Assembly: GCA_001724265.1 (NCBI GenBank)
Contig: MEDY01000107.1
Location: 18,599 to 82,598 of the forward strand
Direction: 5' to 3'
DNA: 64,000 nt
Origin: Rhizaria sp. SCN 62-66
Taxonomy: Eukaryota > Rhizaria, unplaced
Below are positions 1 to 11,658 of the stretch, piece after piece. How positions within the stretch are numbered: the first letter of the stretch is position 1; every line of letters starts with the position of its first letter. Under the pieces are notes generated by a model, which was given only the letters and a program-made list of their open reading frames with translations, made no database searches and was not told where the DNA came from. A program made the translations under genes and the position numbers.

Positions 1-1
1 A

Positions 2-496
2 GGGATGGCGGGCGCGCGCGAGACCTGCGTGGTGCACGTGGAGCTGGAGCAGCAGGAGGACCCAGACGACCACTACCCCGCCATCACCGTCTTCCTCGTT
101 GCGCCTGACGGCGTCGCGCGCCGCGTGCCGCTCGCCGCGGTCCGTCGCGGCCGCGTCGACGAGCCCGGGGCCGACGTGCCGCGTGACGAGGACGGGCTGC
201 CAACTCGCGCGGGCCACCGCCGCGCCGCCACGGTCGCGGACCTCGAGGCCGCAGTGCTGCCCGTGCCGCAGGGCTTTGTGCGCGCGCGCACCGTCGCTGG
301 CAGCGTGCTGGTCGCGGCGGATGTCGAGTATACCGTCGTGCCGTGCATCTTAGCACCTGCAGCGACCTCGGGAACTTCACCGGCTCCGGTTCAGGAAGAC
401 GAAGATGGGCCGAAACCGGTGCCGCCCGTGCTGTTCCAGCTGCGGGTGGCGTGCCACATGGAGCTGGAGCTGCGCGAGCTTGCTGCTGGCGAGTGA
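2..496 (+). CDS. C-terminal fragment of a calpain-like protein (partial, 5' end outside window)
   Basis: The reading frame is open from the left edge and ends at a TGA at 494-496, so this is the last ~164 residues of a longer protein. The first ATG (base 5) is probably internal. Two strand-rich blocks are visible: a start resembling TCVVHVELEQQ followed by an ITVFLV strand, and later an EYTVVPCIL strand leading to a final FQLRV strand. This order (T-x-V-x-I/V-x-L-x-Q ... Y-x-V-V-P ... F-x-L-R-V) resembles calpain domain III, the C2-like beta-sandwich that follows the protease core. No catalytic Cys, His or Asn is inside the window, so protease activity cannot be judged. It is one of only two genes here ending in TGA. 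The family call is from pattern memory, not a search, and another C2-like beta-sandwich is possible. Confidence 0.5.
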   Translation, partial: GMAGARETCVVHVELEQQEDPDDHYPAITVFLVAPDGVARRVPLAAVRRGRVDEPGADVPRDEDGLPTRAGHRRAATVADLEAAVLPVPQGFVRARTVAGSVLVAADVEYTVVPCILAPAATSGTSPAPVQEDEDGPKPVPPVLFQLRVACHMELELRELAAGE

Positions 497-1257
497 TGGG
501 CTTCATGATGCGTTTCCTGATGCACGTTCTAGAGTTAACGTGACTGGCAAAGACATTAATGTGAACATTTCACCGTGCGGTGAGACAAGATACCGGTCAG
601 ATTATTTTCTACAGTGTTAGACACTCAATAATCTGTGGGTGTTTTGATGAATTGATTAGTTTCATTTACGATTACAAAGATTTGATTCCACAAACTGCAG
701 TGTTTTTGATACTGCTGCAAAGGCGACTTTTGTTTATTTTTTCAAAGAGCCTTTTAGGCGTAAACTTTACATAGAATCCATAATAAATGTATATTATTCC
801 TTTTTCTACATTATATATCAAGTAAGTTTTGTTAATACGTTTCTCGGTTGTCTTCATCTTATCGCGGCAAATGCATCAGAAGCACCGTCCCGGTTGGAGA
901 GCTAAACCAGGAGGTGTTTGACCGGATCAATCCGACCGAAATGCACCCAGCCCGGTCGACGCGGCAAGTGGATCGAGGAGACGACGCGTGGGTTTGTATC
1001 GTCGGATTTTGCCAGATTTCATAACGATGTATTTTCCTGCTGGAACTTTATTTGGGCCCTTCTGATCTATTTGCTCATTTTTTCATGCGCTTTTTACCGT
1101 AGCAACTTGCGTTTAGCGCAGGGATTTGCTTCTTCTTTCGCCTTCTCTCCTTGGTTTCTGGAGACTTCCAACGACTGGTGAACGACACTCATCCTCGACA
1201 GTGCCTTGCTTCCCCTAAGCTCTCGTCCTTTTTGGGGAGTGGTTGGACTACGTCACT
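497..1257. other. Intergenic spacer, 761 bp
   Basis: AT-rich in 497-900, more mixed in 900-1257. It holds the 3' flank of the calpain-like fragment and the upstream region of the CDK gene. I see no supported ORF, tRNA or strong promoter motif. Short ORFs here have no coding composition. Confidence 0.6.
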
Positions 1258-4197
1258 ATGTTGTCCCCTCCCCGCCGGCCTCCGTCGTCCATCCGACGAC
1301 TCACACCAATGCCTGGTAATCCAACCTCTCTCACTACCACAAGCCTCAGCCGAGCCCAGTCACGTTATGCGGACGACCTCCCGATCACCGCGCGCGGCAC
1401 AGGTATGCGTACTGCGCGTCGCCCTGCAGGCGTCCCGCCTCTTGGGCCTGCTCTGAACACGACTTTCTTGACCTCTTCCGCTTCTGCCACCCTCCCAGCT
1501 GCTCATCTGCTCGCTCCGCCTGCAGCGGGCACAATCGCTGGATCTGTGGTCATCGCCCCGGCCGCTGGCATTCCCGTCGCTCCCGCACGCAACCATATGA
1601 CCCACGCATTTTCATCTGGTCATTCCGCGCCTGTTACGTCGGCCCCCGTCCCGATTCCCCACGCTCCCGTGCCTACTCGCCTCGCCCCAGCTTCTACCAG
1701 CGGCATCCATGGTCAAGCTTCCCATGCTGTCGGCCCTACGGCCGCGTCTGCCGCGCCTGCGCCCGTGCCTGCGTCCACTCACAGCGCCCCACAGTCAGAC
1801 TCCGGCCTGATGCCGTCCCCGCTGGTCGCTGTGCCGCTGCTTGCCTCTACCACGGTGACGGTAGACGCGACTGTGCACGAGCGCTACCTCATCCACGAGA
1901 TGGTCGGCGAAGGCACCTACGGCGTCGTCTACCGCGCCCAGCATCGCGCCACAGGCACCCAGGTCGCCATCAAGATGCTGCGCCTGCAGTACCTCGAAGA
2001 GGGCGCGCCCGCGACGGCGGTGCGCGAGGCTGCGCTGCTCAAACAGTTAGCGCACTCGCACATCGTGTCCCTGCTCGACATCCTGCTCACGGACGACTCG
2101 CTCTGCCTCGTGTTCGAGTACATGGACGGCGACCTGCGCTCCTACCTTGACGCGTGCCCGCCCGGCGGCCTCGACCTGCTTACTACGCAATCGCTGCTGT
2201 TCCAGCTCCTGACTGCCGTCGAGCACTGCCACCGCCACCGTGTTCTGCACCGCGATATCAAGCCGCAGAACCTGCTCGTGTCGGCACAGGGCGACCTCAA
2301 GCTCGGCGACTTCGGCCTCGCGCGCTCTATCGCCGTGCCGTCCAACACGCTCACGGCCGACGTCGTCACGCTGTGGTACCGCGCGCCCGAGGTTCTGCTC
2401 GCCGCGCCGCTCTACGGACCCGCGCTCGACATATGGGCCGTGGGCTGCGTGCTGGCTGAGATGGCGCTGGGCGACCCCGTCTTCTGCGGCTCCGGCGTCG
2501 CGGACCAGCTCAACCACATCTTCGCGCTCACCGGCACGCCCACGGCCGCTGACTGGCCCGAGTTCACGTCGCTGCCGGGCTACTCGACGGCGTTCCCACC
2601 GTACCCGCGCGCGCACTTCGCGTCCGTGTTCGCGTGCCTCGGCCCCGACGGCGCTGACTTGCTCGATCGCATGCTCGTCAGCGACCCCGCGCGTCGCATC
2701 ACGGCTCGCGACGCGCTCAAGCACCGCTTCTTCGACGGCTTGCGCCACGCCGCCGCCGCAGCCGCTTACGCTACGAGCAAGCTCTACGAAGCGACCGCGC
2801 GCGCCGCACCAGCGGTTGCCGAGTCCAAGTCCGACTCTACCTCGGACGCTACAAGTGACAACGCGAACTCCAACGCCCCGCATCTGTCGCCGACGCGGAT
2901 GCTGCAGTCGCTCACGTCGCTGTTTGTCGCGTCCGGTGGCGTCAGCTCGGCGCTGCTCGTCACGGAGACTGCAGAGACCTCGCCGTCCATCGGCTCGGCA
3001 TCCTTCGCTCACGGTAACAACAGCAATACTAGCGTGAGTCCAGCGACGGCTGACACTGCAAACGCTTGTGCCACGAACAGCACTGGTACTGGGTCCAACA
3101 AGTCCTCGCCGAGTGATGCAGCCCTCGCAGTCAGTGGCACGCAGTCCGTCAGCGACTCCGGCCGCGCGGGCAACGGCAGCCAGGCCCAAATGAGCTTGTA
3201 TTTGAGCGCCGCCGACGACGACACGGACGCCAACTGCATGACTGCGACGGTTGCCGCGACCGCGCTCGCAGCGGCCAACGCTGCTGCGATGATGAAGCGC
3301 GTGTCGCCGACGTCGGGCATCGCACTGCCTCCGGACCCGCTGCCGTCCAACGGCCGCCTGTCCCCCCGCACGCCCGCGGCCCACTGCGCGCGCTGCGGCC
3401 GTGACCTCCCGTCGCTGGACGCACACATGCAGCAGGGCGGCTTTTACCCCTACGCCAACGGCAGCGTCGCGGGGCACGCCGCGTCGTGCTATTGCGGCGA
3501 CGAGTCGGCGCAGTTGTCCTCGGCCCCCGCCACCACAGTGCCGGCCGCGACGACGGGCGACCTCTCCGGCCTGTCGGCGGGCCAGCTGTCCACGACGGTG
3601 TCCGGGATGCAGCAGCACGCGTCGCGCTCCGGCGCCACGTCCGTCGCAGGCAGCTACAGCTACGCCCCGTCGAGCCAGCACCACTGCGGCGGCTCGCCGG
3701 GCTTCGCGCCCTCGTCCGCGGTCACGATGCCGCCCGCGCTCACGCCCGCGGTGTGCCTCATTGGCGTCCCGGCGCGCGGGCCCGCGTCCGGCGCCGACAG
3801 CAACAACTCTGGCACGCCGCGCTCTGCGCCGACGACCAACGTGCTCTTGCAGCACACCGCCGACGTCTCCACCGCTGCGTCCACCGGCGCGCTGCCGTCG
3901 ACCGCGAGCATGTCCGGCTCCGGCAGCAACTGCCACATGAGCCAGCTCTCCTCGCTTGGCAGCAGCTCGCAGGCCCACCCCGCGAGCCACGCGCCGAGTG
4001 CCGCGGCGTCCCAGTCTGCGGCGTCGCAGCGCGGACTTAAGCACACGCGCGAGAGCAGCCGCGGCAGTCTGTCGGCGGTGATGCACTCACGCGCCAGTCT
4101 CTCGGGCACGCTGCCGTCGACCGTCGTCGCCTCCACCGCCGGCTCCGCGGCCACCGCCTCCACGTTCTCGGGCGGCTCCTACGGCTACGGTCAGCAG

Positions 4198-4274
<77 letters not shown>

Positions 4275-6363
4275 CCCCTTGAGTAGCAGCAGCTCTAGCA
4301 GCTCCAGCAGCAGCAGTGCGAGCAATTTCGATGGAACCAGTGGCCGTGGCCTTCAGGGCCGTTCCAGCGGTGCCAGCGGTAGTGCCGCCGGCGGTATGAT
4401 GAGCGCAAGCAGCCACTCCAGCTCCAGCTCCTCGTCGAGCAGCGGCAGCAGCTTCGGCTACACGACTGGCGTGCAGGCGTCCGTCGTCTGCCGCTGCGGC
4501 AGCTCTCTCTCTGCCATCCCCGGCGAGTGCCCCCGCTGCGCCGACGCCGCTGATGTCGCCGCAGCCAACATCCTTTCCGCGCGCGTGCGCCCGCGCGACA
4601 CGTCGGCTTCGTTCTCGTCCACCGCGCGCGCTGCGCCGATGTCGCTCGCCGTCGCGGGCCTCACCGCCGGACTTGCCGCGAACGGTCTCGGCACCCCGAT
4701 GAGCTTTAACAGCAACAACAGCAGCAACAACAACTCGAGCAGCGTTGGCGGTCTCCAGCTGAGCATGCCCGCCAGCACGATTGCGCCGTCCTCAGAGGTG
4801 TCTTCTGGTCCGTACTCTGTATCGCTGCCCGAGGCCGCCGGTCCGCTGTCGCCCACGCCCAACAACACCAACGTGAGCCCCGTCGCGCCGCACTTCGTCG
4901 TCCGCACCGCCACCACCGTCGTCGGCAACGCTAACGCTAGCGCAAACGCGAACGGCGGCAACGCATCCACCGCGGTGTCGTCTTCGAGCAAGCTGCACCC
5001 GTGCTCTTCCCCTGATCACACCATCTCTGCCACTGCCACTGCGACTGCCGCTGCGGGTCCGGCCGCCGGCGCGCGCCCCGCGGCCCTGACGGGCGTGGCG
5101 TCTGGCGGCGGCGCGGGCTTCCAGCTTGCCGGCGCGCCCTTGCCCGACGCCGCCGACGCGCACGCCGTCAGCAGCAAGCGCGCCGGGCCGCCGCGCGTGC
5201 TGGGCCGCACCATGTCGGACCCGCTGTCGCCACTAGAGTTGCTGCCGTCGCCGACCACGATCGCCACCACGGCCGCCGCGGCTGCCGCGGTCGCAGGCGC
5301 AGGGCCCGGCTGTGTTACGCCCGCATCGACGCTCCAGGCCACCGAGTCTGGTGTCACTGGCGCGAATGGTGCCACTGCGACCAAGTCTATCGGTGTGTTC
5401 ACCTTTGGCGCGCCGCTTCCGCCTACGCACCCCTCGGCTCCGACTGCGTCCATTGCCAATGATGCTGCGAAGCCTGCTGTGCCCGCTACTGTCGCTGATG
5501 CTTCTGCTGCTCCTGTTGCTGCCGTTACTGCGCCTTTGCGTCATCTGTGTGGGCCGTTTCCGTGGATCCGCATTCCGCTGCGCGCACTGCTCTCGCTCGC
5601 ACACCGCGTCCTGCTGCGTCAGTTGCCCGTCAACACCGCCGGCGCGATGTCAGAGATGCCGATGCTCGGTCTCAGTCACCACGCTCTGCAGGCTGACGCG
5701 GCCGCAAGCGCTGGCTGCCCCGTCGCGCCGTCCGCGGTCGCCACCGTCGCTGGCGCCGCGCGCGCGGACCCTGTCAACGGCGCTCGCGCGACCGCGCTCA
5801 CGGTGCTGACGCACGCCGTGGCGACAGTGATCGCGCTCGCGCTGTACCGCGGCCCGCCGCTCGTGACGCCGCTGCCGCTGCCCGAGCACGTGCCGCGGCG
5901 CCCGCGCTCGCGGCCTGCTTCACCGTGCGGCGACAGCACCGCGGACCACTCGATGTGGCAGCTGTCCCCACCGCGCTCGCGCGCCACCTCCTTAGCCATG
6001 GCACCTGCGCCGGCCTCAGCCTCCATGGGCGACGTGTCCGGGCTGAGCGCCGCCGCCATGACCCCGGCCGTGGCTGTCGCTGCGCCGGCGACCCAGAGCC
6101 GCGGTGACGGCGCCGCGGAGGCGATGCCCGCGGGCGCCGTGGGGCGCATTGGCAGCATGTACGTGTTGCCCGGCGCGACCTACGCGGCCGCCGCTGCGCC
6201 GCGGCCGGGGTGTGCTGCGCTGCGCGTGCAGGGCGCCGTCGCGATGCGGCGCCGCGTGCGCTACGGTACCAGTCTCAAGCTGGGTTCCTCCGTCTCGCAC
6301 GTGCTGGCTGCGGTCAAGCGTCTTGTTTTTGTCACCGAACGCGACCTTGATTGGCTCCTCTAA
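1258..6363 (+). CDS. Cyclin-dependent kinase (CDK1/2/5-like) with a very long low-complexity tail
   Basis: A 1,701-residue Ser/Thr kinase. The ATG at 1258 is chosen; the frame is open slightly upstream only from a TTG. After a ~200-residue Pro/Ala/Ser leader, the kinase domain spans about residues 210-495: GEGTYG loop (217-222, with T220/Y221 at the Wee1-type inhibitory sites), ATP lysine K239, the cyclin-binding helix PATAVRE (251-257, a PSTAIRE variant), HRDIKPQN with catalytic D333, DFG D351, and T366 before VVTLWYRAPE, matching the CAK-activated threonine. All catalytic residues are present, so an active cyclin-dependent kinase is likely. The ~1,200-residue tail is Ser/Ala/Thr/Gly-rich, with 27 consecutive glutamines, serine runs and two Cys pairs resembling zinc ribbons (near nt 3385-3500 and 4490-4540). 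CDKs are normally ~300 residues. The stop is TAA. No in-frame TAG occurs. Confidence 0.93.
4192..4272 (+). repeat. CAG/CAA trinucleotide repeat encoding 27 Gln
   Basis: Twenty-seven glutamine codons. The 5' third mixes CAA with CAG and the 3' part is pure CAG. A serine-rich run follows directly (from about 4282). The pure CAG section is expected to vary in length between strains. Confidence 0.95.
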
Positions 6364-9300
6364 GCCAACTTGTTTTGTTAAGCATGATAAGTCACAAAAC
6401 TAATCTCACGCTTCACATCCTTTCTTATCTCTTTCCTAAAACAAAGATGCACCCTTTGAAGTGCAGTTTTCATGTTATTATGTTTCATTTTTTTTTCTTA
6501 TTTCTGTTTTATTTTATTCAATTCTTCGTATTTGCTACTGTTGTTGATCTGTTGATCTGTTCATAATGATGGTTTACGGTAGCACGCTCATTCGTTTGGT
6601 GTTGGGTGATAGGAATTAGTTCTGCGTTACTTTCTTGAGACTCCATGCGTGTGCTCGTATGGCATGCGCGTACAGCTGTGCTTGTCGGTAACTGCACTAC
6701 GATTCACCTAGACACTCATTTTAGCATGTGATATGCTGTCTTAGTTGCGAAACGTATCGCCGCAACAAGAGTCAGTTTAACTGTACTTGTGAAATGTGTT
6801 TCCTTGCGTGTTTGTGTGTTTGCATCGCATATTTTTGTCGCGATGTAATGACCTCCTGCTTATTTGTTTCCCTATGTCTGTTTATGTGTTTTCGTAATTA
6901 TATGTTTCGGATAAGTCTCCCTTTTTGCCCCTGTCCGTGGACGCGCTTCACAAGCTGCTCGCGGGTTCCGACACTACTGTGCTGTGCAGTTTTGCTCAGC
7001 GTCTCTGACACTTGATTATCATATCAATGCCTGCTTAAGAGATAAGGCGTGAACCAGAAGACATGGTGAGATCGCCTCTCTGTGTCTTTGTCTGGTCTTT
7101 GCGCTGCCAAGTGAACATCTTCAACCACTCCCCACCAGATGTTGTATATGATGTGATCATCGTCTCTGATGACACACACTATTGGCTTTTCAGTATTGTT
7201 GAAAAATGCACCATAGTAATCACTACGCCTTCGCAGGCCCATCATCATTCGCTTCATCATCCATCTTGGGCACCAAATGGCTTCTTTGATCCTTTGAACA
7301 TCAAGCTCCTTCTTGCATTTTTTGTTGTTTCTGCGTGTAATGTCTTTTGTCAGCTCACATGTTTGTTATTCCTCAAATACGACTGTGCTTGTTCGACATC
7401 CCTTCTTTGTTAATTGGATCTTGTCTCAGAGCTTCGCTGGTGTCATAGCTCACATCATATTTTGTGAGCGGGCTCACGCGTAACTCTCTGGTTAGGTTTC
7501 TCAAAGCACTCTGACTACGCACTCGTTTTCTGCTTCTCTGTTCATCATCTGTCAACAGTCTTTGTTTGTATTTGTTTTCATTTGTGTTTACGTCTCAATC
7601 ATTGTTAGATTGTTTACTTTTTGCATCACACATGTACCTGAGAGGTTCTCGGTTTGTGTGGCGTCAACCACTGTGGCGTCAACCACTTTTTTTTGTTTGG
7701 CACAGCGTCCTTGTATTTTACACCCGCTTCCATGCGTGTGTATTGACAATGGATTTAATTTAATATCGTCGGCAATAGTTGTTTTTAATCTCATCTTGAT
7801 TTCCTTTGTTGTGTTTATCTCTTGCCACATCATTAAGCTGTGTGTCAATCATGTCTCTCGATCTATGTTTCTCGATCTATAAGGTTTGGTTTGTCTGTAT
7901 GTCTTGTTTTCTCGCCCCCTTTTTTGTTTTCTTCCTCATTGGACATGTCCAGCTATATCACATCTTTCTCTCCGCGCGCGCTCGTCCCGCGTCGCGCTCG
8001 TCCACACGTGTCACCGGTAACCGCGCGTGTGTTGACACAACACTCTCACGCAAGTCTTAACCAGTGGTCAGACTACTTGTGTGCTGCTTGTGTGAGCTAG
8101 TTTGTTGTGGCACGATAATCGTTTGCTTATAGCTCAATCACGTGTCCAATTTCATCATCACATCCTCTCTTTTCTCTACTCCCGCGTTTGACTTTGATTT
8201 CATACTCAATACTAGTAGTAAATCATATGACTCCTCATGAATTCACCATCTATTTCTTCCTGTCTAGCCTCGTCTCGTTACTGTACGATGACTGCAATGA
8301 CAACCTTGCAACGAGTGTTCTGTGTGTTTTGGTTCTACGTACACGGTGCCTGTCCATGTTGTGTCCGTTTCCGTGCGAGTGCATCTCCCACACGGATACA
8401 TGACTAACGACGTGGAAATCGAAACACAGCTCGTTCATTGGCCTATTATATATTTTTTTCAACGTCACCTCAATTCATTTCTCTTCACCTGCATCTGAGG
8501 CCGTTCTGCCCGCTCACTTTTTCAACGTTTATCGGCTTGTTTCATCCCCATTCTCATGGATCGGCCACATTTTTCTCCCCCTAACATCACCATCGCGTGA
8601 TTGCGCTGCGTGAGCTCTTCTATGTTGCCCTGTCGTTGTTGTGTTTTGTATCATCGTGCTGATGCCTTTCTTTATGGCTATCTGCTTACACGTCTCTCAC
8701 TGCATTTCCGGTCCTCAATAGTCATGAACATGTATTGTTTGATCGTCGTCGTTGTCTCTTCTAACCCGTATCGCCCGTTACGATCAGTGCTCGTTTCTTC
8801 GTTCATTCTTGGACGCACCTACGACTTATGTTTCTGGTCTGTTTCGTGGCAGACAGTTGTTTTTTACTGTCTTCTGTTTCTTACATAGGTCGCTCCTTTC
8901 CGTCCACGTACGCATGTATCATACCTCCTGCCGCAGTCGCTTGTCGCTGACGTCTCTGTCGTTGCTGCTGCGGTTTGCATTTTTTTGGTGCTTGTGTGGC
9001 TCTGGCGTGATCACCCAAATCTGCGCGATTTCGTCCAGAAGTGTAATTCGTTGCATATGTGTCGCCCCATTTTCTTTCTGTGAGCTACGAAGTCTATCTC
9101 CTCTCATTCTCACTGTCTATTCTCTCTTACTTGTGCCACTCATTTCCGTGTCTTTTCTGTCCCAGAACCGTATTTGTCAACTGAAGCCTTATTATTTTTT
9201 CACGAATTTGTTTTTCATCTCACCCTGGCTTTGTCGTTTATCCCATCCTACCCTTGATCACTAGTGTGTTAGTTTGTGCCGTTTGAGCTTCTCTGCCCTC

Positions 9301-10560
9301 CCCGCCCACAGCCACAGCACCTGCGGCCACTGCTTAACTGCGATCTCGACTGTGCGCTATGATTGATATAGTCACGCGCCACCGTCACTGCCACCATCTC
9401 TGTCACCGCAGAGCTTTGCAGTGCAGGTGACAGTTCGTCCAGTTGACTGCATTGTCTCGTGCTTGCTTGACCCTTGTGGCGCATTTGCCCTCACCCCATG
9501 CCGTCTCAACTTCGTCGTCGTCCCCTCGCCGTCCCACGCATTGCCCGACCTATCTCTCGCGCCCCATCATCCCCTGAATCTCCACCGCGCACCGCCACGC
9601 CTCCCATACGGGGCTGGCCTAGCACACATCCGTAAATCTTCCGACGCCCTTTCCCCGTCGCACACGTCCTGCTCTGCGCAAGCCCGCGACGAGGCGTCTC
9701 AACCGATTCTGTCTCCGCTTTTGTTTTTTATAAACACGACTTCTATTCAAATACAAACTTGTTTTTCAACACCGCATTAAGTTGCAATTTGTCGCATGTT
9801 GTTATAGCACTTCAAATCTGTTTGTATTTGGGGAGATACGTTAGAATATCACGTTAATGAGTTAACTGATGCCAAAGAAATAGGCATTAATGATTGAATT
9901 GGGGAGTTATTCCTCAGAAAAAAAGACTAAATTTACGAACTTATACCTGAATTCAAGAGTATATCGAAGAACAATCGGAAAATAAACCGCTGTGTAAGCT
10001 AGTCCCCTCTCGTTCACTTATAGTGTCTCCCAAGCACGACCAACCACCACACCATATTTGGCGGACTGGAGAGCTTGCGTCGTCGTCGCGACTGCAAACG
10101 TGTGGATACAGTTGGTGACTAATGACATGGCAAAGACATCGTGCATCGCTGCAGAGTATGTGGCCATTACAAGTAAAACGGAATCACGGCATTATAGCAT
10201 AGAAGATAACACAAGTCCGCAATGAACAAGGGTAGACAGTTTAGAAAACAGAGACATAAACACAGACATAGGTACATGACAAAATGGCAGCACGGAAGCT
10301 ATAGCAAAGCGAACCGCAATTCAACAAAAGAACAGTAAAACAACAGTGACTAGTAATAATAAACTCTGATGTAACATAGACGTGGTATGTTATAAAACTC
10401 GCTGGACCGCTCTAGAACGCGGTACAATTCGCTGACGTGTTGTCTCTCACCGCTTGTTTGCTTCCTGATCAGATTGGATTGGATTAGGTTGGTATCCATA
10501 GACAACACTGCCTTAGAAACTTAGCGACTTGGCGCAGCACACCGCGTTTGGTGTGCGTGC
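6364..10560. other. 4.2 kb gene-poor region between convergent genes, strongly strand-asymmetric
   Basis: No supported gene. From 6364 to about 9300 the + strand is pyrimidine-rich, with T far above A and C above G. From about 9780 to 10500 it is A-rich on the + strand, so T-rich on the - strand. In both halves the sense strand of the flanking gene is T-rich downstream of its stop. ORFs such as 8752-9264 or 7562-7882 translate to Phe/Leu/Ser/Cys-rich sequence that simply reflects T/C content. A GC-richer island lies at about 9290-9720, with no ORF I can support. It may hold long 3' UTRs or noncoding RNA. Confidence 0.55.
7657..7686. repeat. 15-bp direct tandem duplication
   Basis: The unit tgtggcgtcaaccac occurs twice back to back with no mismatch, within the gene-poor T-rich region. 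No function is implied. Confidence 0.9.
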
Positions 10561-11658
10561 TTACTGCGGGGAGGAGAGCGACGACGGCGAGGCCATCGCG
10601 GGGGCGGCGCCGTCGTACTTGCTCTCCTCGTCGTAGCTCTCGGGCAGGTCGATCTCGGTGAACACCTCAGACAGCGCGCAGTGAATGAAGCGCGAACAAC
10701 CAAACAGGCGTTCGGGGAGCTCGTCGGGGGACTGGCCCTCGATGAGGTACGCCTGGTCCACGCACAGCGACTTGGCCGACTTGATGATGAGTCCGTTGAG
10801 CATGGACGCGACCTTGGAGGAACCAACGTCGACGTCGACTTCGACGTAGTTGGCACCGGTATAATGGCGCGACGCAAGCTTGGTGCCGATGAGCGCGGGG
10901 CGGGAGCCGCCGAGCTGGTTGGCGGCCATGCGGACCGCCCAGGGACCCTTAACGATGTTGCAGATAAACTTAAACTTCTTGTTGCGCTCAGTCGCATCGC
11001 CGGCAATGTAGCTGCGAGGAGGAATGAGACGTCAAAGGTGAAAAAGATTTTAAAAAAGTGAGACAGTGCAAAAGAATTATATACATCAGTCAGAGAGATA
11101 TAATCAATCACTACGATATTGTTGTGCTCGTGCGTTAGCGTACCGTTGCATGATGAGGTCGAAGGTGGGGTCCTCGCCCTCCTTAAGCGTGCGGCCATAC
11201 AAGTGCACGACAGAGTAGAATGGCGGGCCCGGCAGCATCCAGTTAACGACGAAAAAGTGCGTGTAGTTGTTCTTGTTCTCCTCGATGTACGCGCGCAGCT
11301 GCGGGCTCCAGCGCGCGACGTGGTACAGAGGCTTGCGCGCCTTGAGGATGTTGATGCCGCACGTCTTGTACGCCGGCACGGCCGAGGGGAACTTGCTGTT
11401 GTCGCCGTCGAGGTACTTCTCGCCGCGCAGCTTAAACTGCTCGTGCTCAGACTCGTTCCACCCGTTGACAGTGCTGCTGTCGGCTGCGTAGCTCTTGCGG
11501 TAGACAGCGGCCGACTCGACCCAGTCCAGGCGGCCCTCGTCAGCGCAGTCCTCGCCGACGGACGGGTACTCGTACACGGGGGCGTTCAACGTCGCGACGG
11601 CGACGGCGGGGGCGGCGTCGGCGACGGCAGCGGTGGCGGTGGCGGTGGAGTCAGACAT
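10561..11658 (-). CDS. EDR2 C-terminal (DUF1336) domain protein, two exons
   Basis: CDS is complement(join(10561..11011, 11144..11658)), 321 residues, stop TAA. Joining the exons restores the frame across R172 and gives continuous EDR2_C sequence: LRGEKYLDGDNSKFPS (77-92), then the NWMLPGPPFYSVVHLYGR block (139-156). Exon 2 supplies YIAGD, FKFICNIVKGPW and the conserved C-terminal VDVDVGSS..A..ML block. In plants EDR2 also carries PH and START lipid-binding domains and negatively regulates defence. Here only the EDR2_C domain remains behind a ~60-residue Ala-rich leader, as in many stand-alone protist DUF1336 proteins. A lipid-related role is inferred from the family only. The upstream neighbour is divergent. 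Confidence 0.9.
11012..11143 (-). other. Intron of the EDR2-domain gene (132 nt)
   Basis: On the - strand the donor is CG|GTACGC and the acceptor TCCTCGCAG|C. Removal joins DLIMQR to YIAGD, the expected order for the EDR2_C domain, and makes the total CDS length (966 nt) divisible by three. A pyrimidine-rich tract precedes the acceptor. Confidence 0.9.

Noticed and set aside
1243-1257. TTG start for the CDK, and similar TTG/GTG starts at 12531, 19702 and 39854
   Set aside because: Eukaryotic initiation is expected at ATG; plausible ATGs exist at 1258, 12435 (through TAG), 19564 (upstream exon) and 39953.
2047-4086. 679-codon open frame antisense to the CDK gene
   Set aside because: Shadow frame of GC-rich coding DNA; Arg/Gly/Ala composition, no domain. 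The same applies to antisense frames at 13769-15100, 31020-32288, 32583-33521, 34116-35231, 40574-41611, 41678-42928 and 46385-47803.
8752-9264. 170-codon + strand ORF in the gene-poor region
   Set aside because: Phe/Leu/Ser/Cys-rich translation simply mirrors T/C-rich DNA; it starts at TTG and matches nothing I know.
9421-9780. 119-codon ORF in the GC-richer island
   Set aside because: Starts at a non-ATG codon, low-complexity Pro/Ser/His composition; alternative frames are equally open. Left as unassigned.
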